64,000 nucleotides of DNA from Strongylocentrotus droebachiensis (Eukaryota > Echinodermata > Echinoidea > Camarodonta > Strongylocentrotidae): NCBI GenBank assembly GCA_035222895.1, contig JAVYIG010006783.1:1-64000 (forward strand), written 5' to 3'. The number at the start of each line of letters is the position of its first letter. The stretch's first letter is position 1. The notes under the pieces were generated by a model. The model saw nothing but the letters and a program-made list of their open reading frames with translations. It did not search any database and was not told the origin of the DNA. The position numbers were made by a program, and so were the translations under genes. Of this stretch, positions 23,401-38,400 are shown piece by piece.

Positions 23401-26400
23401 GGAGGGGAGAGGGGTAGGTATTTACGATCAGCTAGGTAGAGCGTTGCGTAAATTGGCGTGGGGTCTTGAGGCGAAGCCCCTGCGGGGTCAAGGTGTGGAG
23501 CCCCCAGATGCTCAGGTGGTTTAGGCATTTAATTACGGTCAGATGAGCATATTTTGATACCTCATTTGTGACCTTATTTCTGAGCGGTATAGATCGCATG
23601 TGCGCGCTAGTATAACTAGTAAACACGGAAAACTGGAAATCGTTGTGCATGATGCGATCGGGATATTTGACTCCGTACTTCGGTCTAATGAGGACGGTCG
23701 CAGACTATCCCGCTAGTTTGAAATGGTGGGATATTTTGCAAACTAGACCGAGATATCTTGGGATATTATCCCGACCAACTATCCAGCTAATTTGCTACTT
23801 CGGTCTAATAAAGACGCAAATTAGCTTGATAGTTTGCGATCGGGATAGTTGAAATAGCTGGATATTTTGCAATCTCGAGATAGTGAAGACACGCCTTGTG
23901 TGACACCGCCTAATTAATGCGTATTGCTCTCCTCTTTAAGCGCTTTTAGTGTTAGTACGCGAATTTTGGTCACGCGCGACTATATCATACTGCATGCACT
24001 GTACGTATCGTACACCGTTTGCTAGCTGTTAATTGATGACTTGTTGCTCTAAAATGACGGAAGAAGTGAAATGTTTCCGATGTGGAATATAAAGCAAATA
24101 ATCCCCTTTTGGTTTCAGGCGATGGCAAACTATCGCTTCCTTGGCGATCTGAATGTATACGCTATCTTTCCTCGATCAGCTTCGCTTCGGAAAGATAGCT
24201 ATATCCAGATCGCCTCGGAAGTGATAGTTTTTCTCATCACCTTCACCAACGGTAATTATTTGGTTACTATATATCTACGGCTATGCGGCCACTGCAGTGG
24301 ACTTTGGGCATGCATTTTTGCATGCATGCATTGGCCTAGCTACATGGCCTAGCCTGGCTGAGCTTCCTGGGTGACAATAGCGAGATTTTGATTTTAGGCA
24401 CCCTACGTGTTCTACGACGCGTGACGTCATATTTATCCCCTGCGCATGCGCGAGCTTCTGGGCCCACGCTCCCTTCCAAATCACCCGACGGGAGTCGGGG
24501 GTAAATTCTGTGAATCCCCGTCGCCGTGAAAACCTCAACGTGAGTGTAGTTTCATCGGCATCCCTAATCATTATATTCTATCATCTCTCATGTTACTGTT
24601 TGTTGATATCATTCTGTCATTTTATTTCTTTCTATCTTTTCTATCATGTCATTCTTTGTTTCTTCTTCTATCATCTTTTCTTATGTTATTCTTTGTTTAA
24701 TCATTCTATCACTTTCTCTTTCTGTCTTTCCTTATGTTATTCTTTGTTTCTTTCTTCTATCAATTTCTCTTATGTTATTCTTTGTTTTTATCATTCTATC
24801 ACTTCCTCTTTCTATATTTCCTTGTGTTATTCTTTGTTTCTTCCTTCTATCACCTTCTATTTCTGTCTTTCATTATGTTATTCTTTGTTTCTTCCTTATA
24901 TCACCTTCTCTTATGTTATTCTTTGTTTTAATCATTCTTCAACTTTCTCTTTCATTCTTTCCTTGTGTTATTCTGTGTTTCTTCCTTCTATTACCTTCTC
25001 TTTCTGTCTTTCCTTATAACATAAGAGAAGGTGATAGAAGGACGAAACAAAGAATAACATAAGGAAAGACAGAAAGAGAAAGTGATAGAATTATTAAAAC
25101 AAAGAATAACATAAGAGAAAGTGATAGAAGAAGGAAACAAAGAATAACATAAGGAAAGACAGAAAGAGAAAGTGATAGAATTAAAAAAGCAAAGAATAAC
25201 ATAAGAGAAGGTGATAGAAGGAAGAAACAAAGAATAACATAAGAGAAGGTGATAGAAGGACGAAACAAAGAATAACATAAGGAAAGACAGAATGAGAAAG
25301 TGATAGAATGCTTAAACAAAGAATTACATAAGAAAAGGTGATAGAAGGAAAAAAAAAAGAATAACATAAGAATAGACTGAGGAATAAACAAAGAATAACA
25401 AAAGAGAAAGTGATAGAATTATAAAAACAAAGAATAACATAAGAGAAGGTGATAGAATGAAAAAACAAAGAATAACATAAGAATAGAAGGAAGAAACCAT
25501 GAATAACATAAGGAAAGACAGAAATATATAATAATAGAAGGAAAACAAGGAATAACTAAACGGAACAGGCCACGATAATGACGCCATAGAATCATGATTG
25601 AGATCTCCGTTCGTTCAATCGAATTTTAGCGACCGTGATTCTGCAGAATCATGATACAAAACGATTTTTTTTCTTCAGCGTGACATGTTTGTGTTTTTAA
25701 ACACGTTTATTTTTTACAACCGACGAAAAAATAGCTTGAACGAAACGTGTTTGAAACTAACCGTCTTTAAAAATCGTGATTCTAGGGTGAAAAGTGTCGA
25801 TTGAACCATGGACCTATTACGGATGGACATTCAACGTGATTCTTTCTTTGATCCAAAGATAGTCACTGCCTTCTGATTATGTGCATCTTAATGAGAACAT
25901 TCAGCTGTTTTGACAATAACGACTGCGTAAGCATTTTCGGTCATTGGCAAAGGAGCAGTTTCCCTCTCTTTGGTTTTTGTTTGGATGGTGTGCTCTGTAA
26001 GAGTGTGTCTTAAATAAAAGCATCTTCAATGGGGAGCAGCAAAGTTGAAAAGCAGACGATTTTGGTGATATGAAATGTATTATTACTGATTTGCAAACTT
26101 TCGCACACACCTATGACCTTATAAAACAATTAGAAAGCCATGATCTGTATCAGCCCTGTGCGTTGTAACTCTGGAATATTATGAGGAAATAGGGGGAAAC
26201 GGGATTTTAAATCACAACCAAAAAATTCAAAAATAACCTCTATCTGGTAATATCAACATATTTTTCAAAATAAAATACATTTACAGTACACGGAACAACA
26301 ATTTCCGATTATAAGCCAGAACTGCACATCTATTTTCCATGATTTAGGCGAGTTATTATCTTCTGCGCATGTAGATTAACATGTGTAAAATCACTATCTT

Positions 26401-29400
26401 GATTCTGTCCCGGCTTTTTGGCGGTGACCATCATGAGATCAAAGTGAAGAAACATGTAGGGAATGTTATTGAGACGACATTGACGGAGACAATCACAATG
26501 AATTCGTTAAGAAAACGATGAATGTCTATCCGTAATAGGTCCATGATTGAATGCACCCTTATGTTATTCTTTGTTTTAATCATTCTTCAACTTTCTCTTT
26601 CTTTCTTTCCTTGTGTTATTATTTGTTTCTTCCTTCTATCACCTTTCTCTTAATTCTGTCTTTCCTTATGTAATTCTTTGTTTCTTTCTTCTATTTCCAT
26701 TCTTATGTTATTCGCTGTTTTAATCATTCTATCACTTTCTCTTTCTGTCTTTCATTATGTTATTCTTTGTTTCTTCCTTCTCTCACCTTATCTTATGTTA
26801 TTCTTTGTTTTAATCATTCTTCAACTTTGTCTTTCTTTCTTTCCTTGTGTTATTCTTTGTTTCTTCCTTCTATCACCTTCTCTTTCTGTCTTTCATTATG
26901 TTATTCTTTGTTTCTTCCTTACATTACCTTCTCTTATGTTATTCTTTGTTTTAATAATTCTTCAACTTTCTCTTTCTTTCTTTCCTTGTGTTATTCTGTG
27001 TTTCTTCCTTCTATCACTTTCTCTTATGTTATTCCCTGGTTTAATCATTCTTAAGCTTTCTCTTTCTTTCTTTCCTTGTTTTATTATTTGTTTCTTCCTT
27101 GTATCACTTTCTCTTTATGTTATTCTTTGTTCTATTATTGCGATCTATGCTCAAAACAGCAGCCAGCAGTCGGCAGTAAACAATTCAGGAAAGCGCGCTC
27201 CCCGGCGCGCTCCTAAGTTGACCTACACTTCCTGGGTCAAACTGCGCAGTGTGATGCGCAGTTGTAGGGCTCGAAATGAGCTAGAATCAGCGTTAATGAA
27301 AAATGGCTTGAACGCTCTCCCGCAGTAACCGTGTTTTGTAACGGCGTTTTGATTTGTGATTCATGTTTGTGATTCTAGCTTCGAAAAATCGCTTGAACGC
27401 ACCCTTACAATCTCAATTTGTATCATCGACAATCTGCGGCTCGCTGAGCGCTGGCTAGCCTCGATCGCCACGTCGTCGAACTTTGCCGGCCTCGTCCTCT
27501 TCGATATCGTTGCGACGCGTTGTCAGCTTGCTAGGCGCAGACGATATACGTATACTGTACGTGCGTACATACATAAATCATACATATTACGGAGACGTCA
27601 TGACTAGTCTTAGGAGGAAGCGCTTTTATTTTTAAAACTATTGATTAAACACTCACGTTACGTTTTGGTAGACGTGATCATTCGTGTTTCACAGGCGTGG
27701 AAAAGAACGAATGATGGGCCCTCCACTTCGTAAATTAGAGTCACCTATCTTACGAAACAGCTCAAAACGTAAACGTGACACGTGAAACGTGACTGTCCGT
27801 TGCAAGCCCAAGCAAAACTAGCAAACAAATTAAATTGTTACCAAAGAAATTTCACGTTAATAGTCACTTTAAAATATTGAGGCCATTGAACGAGGTCATT
27901 CATCGAGGTCACGCGAGCGAGGCACTAGACATGAACAATCATGACGTGTAACAATCATGCCGAGGCCACAATATTCATGGAATGTTTAATGCAAAATATC
28001 ATAACTACAGTGAATGAAAATAAAAAATACATAAATACATATAATTAGAAAAAACAGTCTTACAATTACAAACTGCAAATAAGATGTGTTTTTAAGGCCT
28101 TTCTGAAGGTAATAACTGATGGAGACTGCCTGATTCTAGGTGGTAGATCATTCCAACATTTTGAAGCAGATAAAGTAAATGTCCTATCACCGGCTAATGT
28201 GCGGGTAACTGAATATGTGAGACGGAGAGGATCACTGGCTGACCTCAATGCCCTGGTATGTGTATATAAATTCAAACAGGTATCTAAATATTGTGGAGCT
28301 TGATTATTGAATATTTTGAATACAAACAAGAGTTATTTAAAAATTATTCTTTGTTTCAAAGGATGCCAGTGTAATGATCTCAAGAGTGGCTGAGATGGAT
28401 GGTCCCTAGAAACCTGAAATATCAATCGGGCTACCCAATTTTGTAGCCGTTGCACACGAATCAATTTATTTGAGGGAGTGGAAGAGAGAATCCCATTACA
28501 ATAATCAATACGGGATAGAACTAGAGAACGCACAGCATTATGACAGGCAGACTGGTCAATAAACCTTCTGATTCTGGCAATATTCCCTAAACAAAACGTA
28601 GCCATACAACATAGTGAGAAATATGGTGAGACATCGACATGCAAGAATCAAATACAACGCCAAGGTTTCGTATTGTTTTTGAAGGGCTAATGAGTGTGCC
28701 ACCAACCTTCAACTGAACATCTGGAAGACTACGCCGATTGTGAGCTGTAACAGCAACAACAAAATCGGTCTTTGAATCATTTAATTTTAACTTATTTACT
28801 ACCATCCATTGCCTAATATCTGAAATACAAATTTTAAGTTTGATAAGTGCGCCATCAAGAACTTCTAGAGTCTTAGGATCAAAGGAAACATATAACTGTA
28901 TGTCATCAGCATAAAGATGATAATTAATACTATGATGTCGGACGATATCTCCAATAGGAAGAGTATAAATTGAGTATCCTATGGGTCCTACTATTGATCC
29001 CTGGGGGAGTCCAAATTCTATGGTTGTGAGGTTTGACAATTTGCCGGCTATGTCAACTTTGGAAGACCATCCAGAGAGGTATGAATGAAACCAGGACAAA
29101 ACTGTTGACCTAACACCTGTCCTTTTGAATAAACGAGATATAAATATTTGATGATCGATCGTATCGAATGCGGCTGATAGATTTAACAGTGCCATTAGAA
29201 CTACCTGGTTTGAATCAAGGGCAAACATTATGTCGTTTTTTACTTTTATTAGAGCTGACTCGGTACTGTGATATGACCTATTAAAGCAGATTGAAAAGAA
29301 TCAGAAAGATAGTTAGATTCAATGTGATGAACTAATTGTGTACATTTTGCTTTCTCAATGAGTTTACCTAAATATGTTAAGTTTGACACTGGTCTATAAT

Positions 29401-32400
29401 CTCTAAGGTCATTTTGGTTCAAGCCTAGTTTCTTCAAAATTGGTCTAATTATTGCTGAGTGTGCTCCGTTGAGGAAAGTACCTGTGGAAAGGGATTGATT
29501 GACTATGTTTGTAAGCAATGGTAATAAATGATCAGAGTTCATTTTCATTAGCCATGTTGGGATGGGATCAAGTCGACAGGATTTAGTAGCCATGACATGA
29601 TGATTCTAGACAAATCTGATTGTGTAAGCAACTGAAAATTTTCAAAAAGAGGAATGTTTTCATTTAGAGTGTCACTAAACTGGGTATCAACAGGTACATT
29701 ACAAGTATCTATTTCGTATCTTATCTTTCTTATCTTACCAAAAAAAAATAAAGAAAACTAGGCAGATGCAATATGAATGATGAAAGTCTCAATAGATCCA
29801 CTCAGGGACGTGATAGAGAAGGACTTGTATCAAGCCGGTACTACCGCCCTATTTCCAGACTTTCATTTGTATCAAAGCTCATTGAGAGGGCGGTAGTCAG
29901 CCAAATTCAAAATTATCTAAATGAGAATAATTTGTATAGTTCTGCTCAATCTGCATATAGAGCTTTTCACAGCACAGAGACAGCTCTTGTTCGTGTCCAA
30001 AATGATATCTTGTGTGCTCTCGATAAGAAACAAGAAACAATATTAGTGCTTTTAGATTTTTCTTCTGCGTTTGAAACAATTGATCGTCATTGTCTTGTAC
30101 AACGATTATCCTCACGGTTTGGGATAAGTGGAACTGCTTTGCAGTGGTTCATATCTTATTTGACTGGTCGTTCTCAGTCTGTTTCAATTAATTCTGTCTC
30201 CTCGAAGAAACACAATATGTGGTGCGGGGTCCCACAGGGCTCTGTCGCCGGCCCGTTACTTTTTATTATGTTTACGTCTCCCTTGCAAGATATCATATTG
30301 GCTCACAATATATCATGTATGACATATGCAGACGACGTGCAATTGTACCTAACATTTGATTCTGGAAATCGCTCTTCTTCTGTTCAGAAGATGGAAAATT
30401 GCTTAAAGGATGTTAGAACCTGGGCATTTCAGAATAAGCTTTCTCTTAATGACTCTAAAACCGAATTTCTTCATTTTCATTCCAAGTTTTGTTCTCATGT
30501 CCCACAAATCAGTTTACGAATTGGGCAGTCTGTAATTAAGCCATCCGTTATGGCCCGTAATCTTGGTGTTGTTATGGATTCTTCCCTTACTTTGTCTAAA
30601 AATGTTGATGCCATTTGTAAATCTGCTTTTGTAGCTATAAGGAAAATAGGGACAATTCGTAGGTTTCTCGACCAGAATACAGCCCATCGTCTTATCCATG
30701 CTTTCGTCACATCTAGGCTAGATTGTTGCAATTCCCTTCTCTTTGGTCTTCCTGCAAAAATAACCTCAAAGCTCCAGCGTATCCAAAACACAGCAGCTCG
30801 TCTTGTTTCTTGTGTTCCTCGTACTTCTCACATTACCCCTGTTCTTCAAAAACTTCACTGGCTTCCTATCACTTCTCGCATTACCTACAAAATCCTCCTC
30901 CTTACTTTCAAGACTTATCATGGTTTTGCTCCTTCATATCTTTCTGAACTCCTTCCTCGATACACTCCTGTCCGGACTTTGCGATCTGCTTCTCAATCTC
31001 TCCTCTCTCGGTCTCACACTATTTCATACAAACAGTACGGTCAACGTTCTTTCGTTTATGCAGCTGCTTTTCTTTGGAACAATCTCCCCCTTCAAATTCG
31101 CAATGCTAGCTCTGTAAATTCTTTTAAAACAATGCTAAAAACACATCTCTTTAAGTCTTGTTCCTGAATAGCTCTTTTGACCTTTTGCCTTTTAATATAT
31201 TTTGTGTAGATTACCGTAGGATACTATTAATTTAAGAACTATTTGTATTTTGGTTGTAAGTGATTTGTAATTATGTACATGTATTATTTTCATTTGCAAA
31301 GTTTAATGGTAATTTAAATTGATATAATTTGTAATGCAAATTCTGTTTCCTTTACTTATCAGCTATTTTCTTCTAAACCGCTTAGAGGCAATTTTGCAAT
31401 TTGCGGTATACAAATATCTTATTATTATTATTATTATTATATCAAGCCGTTCTCCTTTGACCCCATGCTCCAAGCCGCCGGAAAGTTATGCGCTAATCTG
31501 CAACTGTTGACCAGGTGGTGAGATAAAAGAGCGCATGAAATTTTAGGATTTAGAATTCCTACATCAGAAAATGGTATCAAAGCAACTGTTCGCTGTCCCT
31601 TCCAATGATTTCTCATCCATTGTTGAATGTGTAAAGAGTAGAACAAGCGAACACAAACTTGTGTAATTTCATTCTTTTTTAAACTTGAAAAATACAAAAA
31701 ACACGCGAAAACACGTATTAGCAAACTTAATGTTATTGAAGATTGTAAATCATGGATCAAATAACGGGACATTAAAGCATGCACAAATTAGCGCATCATC
31801 CTAAAATATTGAGTTTTTGACAGGATGTAATTTTTCTTTTACCAACTCTGGCACACAATTTAAAGGCAGGACGGAGTTCTAAATTTGAAAATTTGTTTGA
31901 TGCACTATTCCCAATAAAATCCACATACAAAGTTCTTAATTTACACTGTAATTTTGCCGGTAATTTAATATTTTGTAATAAATGTAAAACTGGTGCCTGG
32001 CTTCCGAAATTCCCCGCAGTAGAAGCGCGGTTCGGAGCATAGAACTTCAAAGCCAAGTGGAATGTTACACATCCCATTGTTACGCTTTAGAACTCAAGAA
32101 TGCGTTTGAATAAATTACAAGAGTTTCGCCTCCTTTTCTTTCACCTCCCTGAATAGATGAAGTAAAGTGCATATATAGGCACAGTATACATACAAGGCAT
32201 AGCCTACATGTACATGTACAGGTACAAATGGCTTACAGATTCAGTGTGGGTCATCCTTTGGCTAATCTTGTGTCTGTCTGTATGTGTGTCCTTCCGTTTG
32301 TTTGACGGCGCTTTTCTCCGTGGATACCTTGAATACCAAAGCTTCTGGAAGAAAGCAGTCTCCAGCTGCCAAGCTTCCAGTTCTAACTTCAAGGGGGGGG

Positions 32401-35400
32401 GGGGGATGTCCCAGCTTCCGGGTCTTGCACCATAGTTATTTTACATCTGTATCTTGCTTGCTGGGTCATATCAGGATTGTCATAATTGGAGTGTCAACTG
32501 GGAGAAGGGTGAATGATATTGCTCCCCCGGCCCCCCCACTCAGGTTTCAAAATGACCGCATGCGTGTTGCCAAAATGTCCTTTTCGTAACAAAAGAAAAA
32601 GGTCGAGCCGTATTGACTTTACACACCGGACTTTTGCTGAAAAGGGGGGGGGGGGGGGGGGGGGGGTCGGTTGGAACACGCATATGCGTACCCTAAATAA
32701 CACTGAGTGGGGGGGGGGGGCCGGGTTGAGGACCCTGTGGCTAAATGAGGCTTGCCTGAGTTTGGTGTTGCACCTGGGTTTGGTCAGTTTGAAAGCATGC
32801 CATCTCGTTGTTGAATTGATTGCAGGTGTGAATTTCGCCCATTCCCAGTTTTAAAACCCCCAGATTGCCGTGAAGAGGTTTATTTTAACAAATTTTGTCT
32901 ATTTAGGGGTTCTAAATTAAAAATACGTAAGTTTCTATTCGCTGATCCAACAGGGAATAGGAATGCTTTGTAGGCACATTGTACAATGACGATCAGCGCA
33001 CACGCGGGGATTCGATCGTCACATGCAATGCCGTGATCCTCAAACAGTCACTGCGGGTAGTGCGGCACGTCACGTGAGCGGGCAGCTCTCGCCGAATCTC
33101 TGCATGGAGATTAGGCTTCATTTATAGTCCTTTTGAAAGTTCCTTCGGAATCACACGAGTGTATATAGGCCTACATGCAATAGTTGTCCGGTCATTAATA
33201 TCTGGGAGGAAATAAATTACATGATTATATTTTGACATGCCTGGCAAACAAACCAACCAGTTCAAAGATTTTGCCATGTATTTTGCTTTACTAAATATTT
33301 TTGATTTTGTGTATAAATATTATTGTGTGTCATGACTTTGTATGAGGGTCGTAGGCGAATTGTATGTCATGACTTTCGTAGGCAAATTGTGTGTCATGAC
33401 TTTGTATGAGGGCAGGGTCGTATAGGCAAATTAACCGACACGGTTCAAATTGGTTTTAAAATCTCACTCAATCGAAACAAATGTATTTGCCAGGTAGTGT
33501 ATCTGGACACTTGATTTTAACCGGCTTCATATTAATGTCGATCATAATTAGGAGCAACTTTCGAACGATTTTCTTTTGAACCTTATAGGTAAACGGGGAT
33601 GTGCCGATCTAATGTGTGACCTTTTCGCCCCCCAAATCCCTAAACACGGGGTATGATTTTGGGCCGAAAAAATCTGTTAAAGGTATACTATGTCCAATTT
33701 GCAATTAAAAAAATGAAATTTTAAATTCCAACGGCATCTGAAAGACAATACTAATTTAGATCTTCCCTCAAAACGAAAGGGTTTGAAAATGGCTTTAAAT
33801 GGGAAAATAACGACCATTAGTTGTCGAATCGACTTAAGTGACTGCAATCGCCTAAGTACCGAATGGTCAACGTTTAGTGCTGCACAAAGATTCAATCAAT
33901 TTAATTTTGGCCTTTACAAGTATTGGTTATTGATGTAGCCAATTGCTCATCGGTACCCGTTACAGCTCATTTGTTTAATGTTATTACCAAAGAAAAAAAG
34001 ATGTCGGTCAGCCACTCAATGGTGTCTGATAACAGTGAATTTTAGAAGGTAAACGGATTTCCTTGTATAATGTGAATATTGGGATACTGCTAATGTTACA
34101 TTTCACACTTATTCACAGATAGGACATACATGACATATTCATAATCTCTCCAAAGTTCTACATAATCTGATGTTGGCCGGCAAAAGGGACATAGTATCTT
34201 TAACATGGGATATGGTTTTGTAATTTTACTTTTTAGACTGGATGCCAATTGTGTCGCTAAGGTACACATTTGTTTAGTTGATAACCCCCCCCCCCCCCCC
34301 CCCCAGCTGATAATAAGTACCCTTTTCCGCAAAAATTACCATGAAAATTAGGTACAGGTTTGGTGGCTTCAGAACGGCACAGCCCCGTCGGAACGGCAAA
34401 TCTGCCGAGTGCCCCTCCCCCCCCCCCCCAGCAATCCCTTTGATAAAAAGCTTGCTCATTCATCCCTTTGATCATTCCAGGATCATTTGTTTGATGAAAG
34501 GTCAGTTTGTTACGGGTAAAATTTGAATACTAGGACACTGCTAATGTTTACATTTCACATTTATTCATAGATAGGACATACATGACAATTCATAATCCAT
34601 CCAAAGTTCTACATAATTTGATATGTTGGCTGCAAAAGGGACATAGTATCTTTAACATGGGATATGGTTTTGAAATTTTACTGTTTAGACTGGATGCCAA
34701 TTGTGTCGCTAAGGTACACATTTGTTTTGTGGATAACCCCCCCCCCCCCTGATAATAGGTATCCTTTTCAGCTAAAATTGACCCTTAAAATTGGGTACAG
34801 GTTGGGTGGCTTCCGAACGGCACAGCCCCGTCGGAACCAAGCCGAGTGCCCCCCCCCCCTCCCCCCCCCCCCCCAGCAATTCCTTTGATAAAAAGCTTAA
34901 ATTTAGTTTGCTCATTCATCCCTCTGATCATTCCCGGATCATTTCTTTGAAGGAAGGTCAATTTGTTACGGGTAAAATCTGCTAGTATGAATATAAAAGG
35001 GACTGTTAAAGCTTACGCTTGAAACAATTCAACGACGGGGATTATATTATCTCCTTCTGCAGCGTTCCAAAATGTTGGTCCTGAATGGATTTTGAGTGCA
35101 AATACAGTGCGGACGCAGAAAAGGTGAACATAATCAATTTGTCTGGTGGGAAGGGAGTGGACGGCATTGTTTTTTATGAACATGGGAGTAAAGACACTGG
35201 GTAAATCACCATTGTTAAGCCGGTACACGAAGATGCCAATAGTGACCGGGCAGCGATTTTTTTCCCAAACAGGTTTACCTATAAGCGTAAAATCCTGCCT
35301 CCTGATTGGTTCAGAGGTATACGCATCATGAATATTCATGACTGAGCTGGAAAGATACTAGTAGTATTACGCATGCGCGTGACACAATATGCTAGCTAGC

Positions 35401-38400
35401 TGTGTACATTCACTGCATGCATCGGCATAGAAAATAAATTGAGACTTTTCAAACTTTCATAACTTTCTCATTTTGTAACCAATTTTGATGGAACTTTTTA
35501 AAATTGCTTATCTCTATCCTCTCTTTTCATTGAAATTGATTTTCCCCCAGGGTTTCATTATCCTTTAATATTTCCCAAATTTGATTGTGAGCACACAAAT
35601 ACAATCACTGGCATATAAACAATTTTGTCAAGTAAATTGTACCAAGTTAGATTTGATGTGAGTTAATCAAGTTATAGGTATAGTGCTCAACAAATGCTAT
35701 GGAAATTGTTAAGAACTTATATGAGACACAAAATAATCTTTAGGATAGAATGAAGGCACATCATGACTTTTGAAGAAAATAAATGGAGGCATGAGTGAAT
35801 TTTCAAGTAAGATATTATCTCACGCATATAGTCATTTTAATGACTGATGATTTGATTGGCTAATTTAGATTTTAGTTCATTCAAGATACCTTTTGTTCAT
35901 TTAAGAAAATGGTGACATTTTTCATAGATTAATACTAGTAATACATACTTATAACTAGAATGTATTGACAAAGAAAGATTATTAATAGAACAACATCTTG
36001 AAAATAATTTAGGTAAAAGTTCATACTACTTTTTTTATGTGAAAGGTGATGCTAAATTCTTGCACATAGTGTTGATGTCTAATTTTGAATCTGAGAATAA
36101 ATAGTGAGAGTTCAGGTTTTAATTAAAATTGGGATTTTTCTTTTTTAAAGGTTATACAAAGTTTTGGGAATTTTTCAAAATTGGCTGGATAGTGATTCTT
36201 TACATTTTTGATATATTTGGGTGCCCCTGTGGATGTTTTATAAAAAAATAGAAAATTTAGCCCCTAAAACACTTCTGCTTCCGAGATAAATTGAATATAA
36301 AAATGTACCGGTGCTCTCGGTATATTTTAATGAATTTCAAATAGCGCCTACGGCCATGGAATGGTAGCTGCGACCATGAAAATCTCAGAATATGTAGTTG
36401 TGATATCTAATATCCAAACGGGAATAACCAAAAGGAACCAGAACCACTGATATGTCAGGATATCATGCCCAGAGCAACACAGTGGCTTTGACCCACACCC
36501 AACCATCTCCTGTCTTGAAGGACCATCCTGTTAAGATATTTCATACTCATTGTGTGTGTCTATTGTGTATTCTTGACAGCTAGTGTGTGCATTTGTTGCT
36601 AATGTGTTTGTAAATACATGAGGATGGATGGGTGTGTGTTTAGAGAGAGAGAGAGAGAGAAAGAGAGTGTTTGTATGTAAAGCCTATGTGTGAAATTGGA
36701 ATATTAGTGTGTGCACTGTAAGTGAACTCTTTGTAACAAAATCCGCAGTGTAAAAATAAATGTGGAAAACTTTACAAACCGAACATGCACCAGAACACCC
36801 AGAAATGTTCACAAACACACAGACACCCCCCCCCCCTTTCACCCAATAAACATTCCTCACTCCACATGCAGCTCACCTACATTTTGTACACCCTAAATGT
36901 ATACCTCTGAACTAATCGGGAGGCAGGATTTTACGCTCATAGGTAAATCTGTTTAGGAAAAAAAAATTGCGACCGGCGAAGACAATAATAGTACAAATCG
37001 GGTATTTTTAGTATGATGTCAGTGTGGAAAGATCCATCAGCAAAGATAATTGTTCGTATTGATTTTTTTTTAATATTGAAAATGTTATCAATATTTACTT
37101 TCAAAGTTTAAAACACCTCCAAAGAAGAACAAATTTGATTATTATTGAATGTGTAATATTTTGTCCCCTCTTTCCAATTTATAGTCCTCAAGTAATAGTG
37201 TAATATGGTATAACCGACGTTTGATGGCAGCTCTGTATCAATATTGTGCCCCCCCCCCCCCTTTTGCAGCATTTTCAGATTTCAGCTTCATATTTTACTG
37301 CTGTTCATATGTCAGTTTTCAAATATTTCTTGATAACACTTAAGCATTTTCAGATTGTATTACAATACCCTCACCTGTTGTTCTTTATTCTATAAATTTC
37401 ATATAATAGGTAGATCAGAGCCCATTTCATAAAAACTGATTTTGAATAACATTTGCCAAAATGCTATGACAAATCTTTTCACAGCTAATCAAACGTTCAT
37501 TGCTTTTAAAAGCATCAGTTGTGTAACTTTGTTTCGATCAGAAAATATGAAACCGTATATTCAGTGAGACATGTAGGTAATGTAAAACTGCAGGAATGTC
37601 TGACCTAAAGGCAAACTTAAACCCTGGACATTCTAGACTGATTAATGGAACTACAACATATCCAAAATAATGATACCCAACACAATGCTTCTATATATTG
37701 GGGTTACTTGTCTTGCTAAATGTTTATTTTATGAAGGTTCATAATACCAAAACCTAAATTTCCCATGGTTCACATTTCTAAAAATCAGTTCCGGTTCCAT
37801 TTCATTTTCGGAATTATGTAGCTTCGAAATTATAAACCCTTTTTCCTTTTTCCGACTTTATTAATCCATTTTTATTTTCGTAATTCTGATTGCAATTTCG
37901 CTGCCAGAATTATGAACGTTTAACAAAACAAGATGTGACTGGTTATATCGAGTTCAGTTGTAATTGTTTTGTTCATGACACACTTTAATACCCCCTTTGA
38001 GGGAAAAAAAACCCCTGGAACAACACCTTTTTGGGATCACAATGTCCTGTTTGGATGACATGCTTTATAAATGCTTTTAAATCTCTCCTCAACTCTTTGA
38101 GGTGTTGCACCCAGACTTGTCTGATTACGCAACAACAGAACCAGAGAGACCACGCAAGGTTTATATACATAAGTTATAGCTGTATTCAATCCATTGCTTC
38201 CAGTCCATGTATTTGCTATTAAAGATGTGTTTCTTCCTATATCTGAAATACGAGACATATCAAAACACCTGCAAAGAAGAAGAAAAAATGATTTTGATTT
38301 GTTTCTCAATGCTTTGTTCCCTCTTTAGACAAGTTTTAGTTGTTTCAATCATGTAAACATTGCATCTGAAAATATCCATAATCCTATAGCGCAAATTGAA

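Noticed and set aside
24510-27328. Hydrophobic repeated ORFs (YVILCFF-type), up to 216 codons, resembling membrane proteins
   Set aside because: They follow the satellite unit exactly and occur on both strands in mirrored form; composition artefact.
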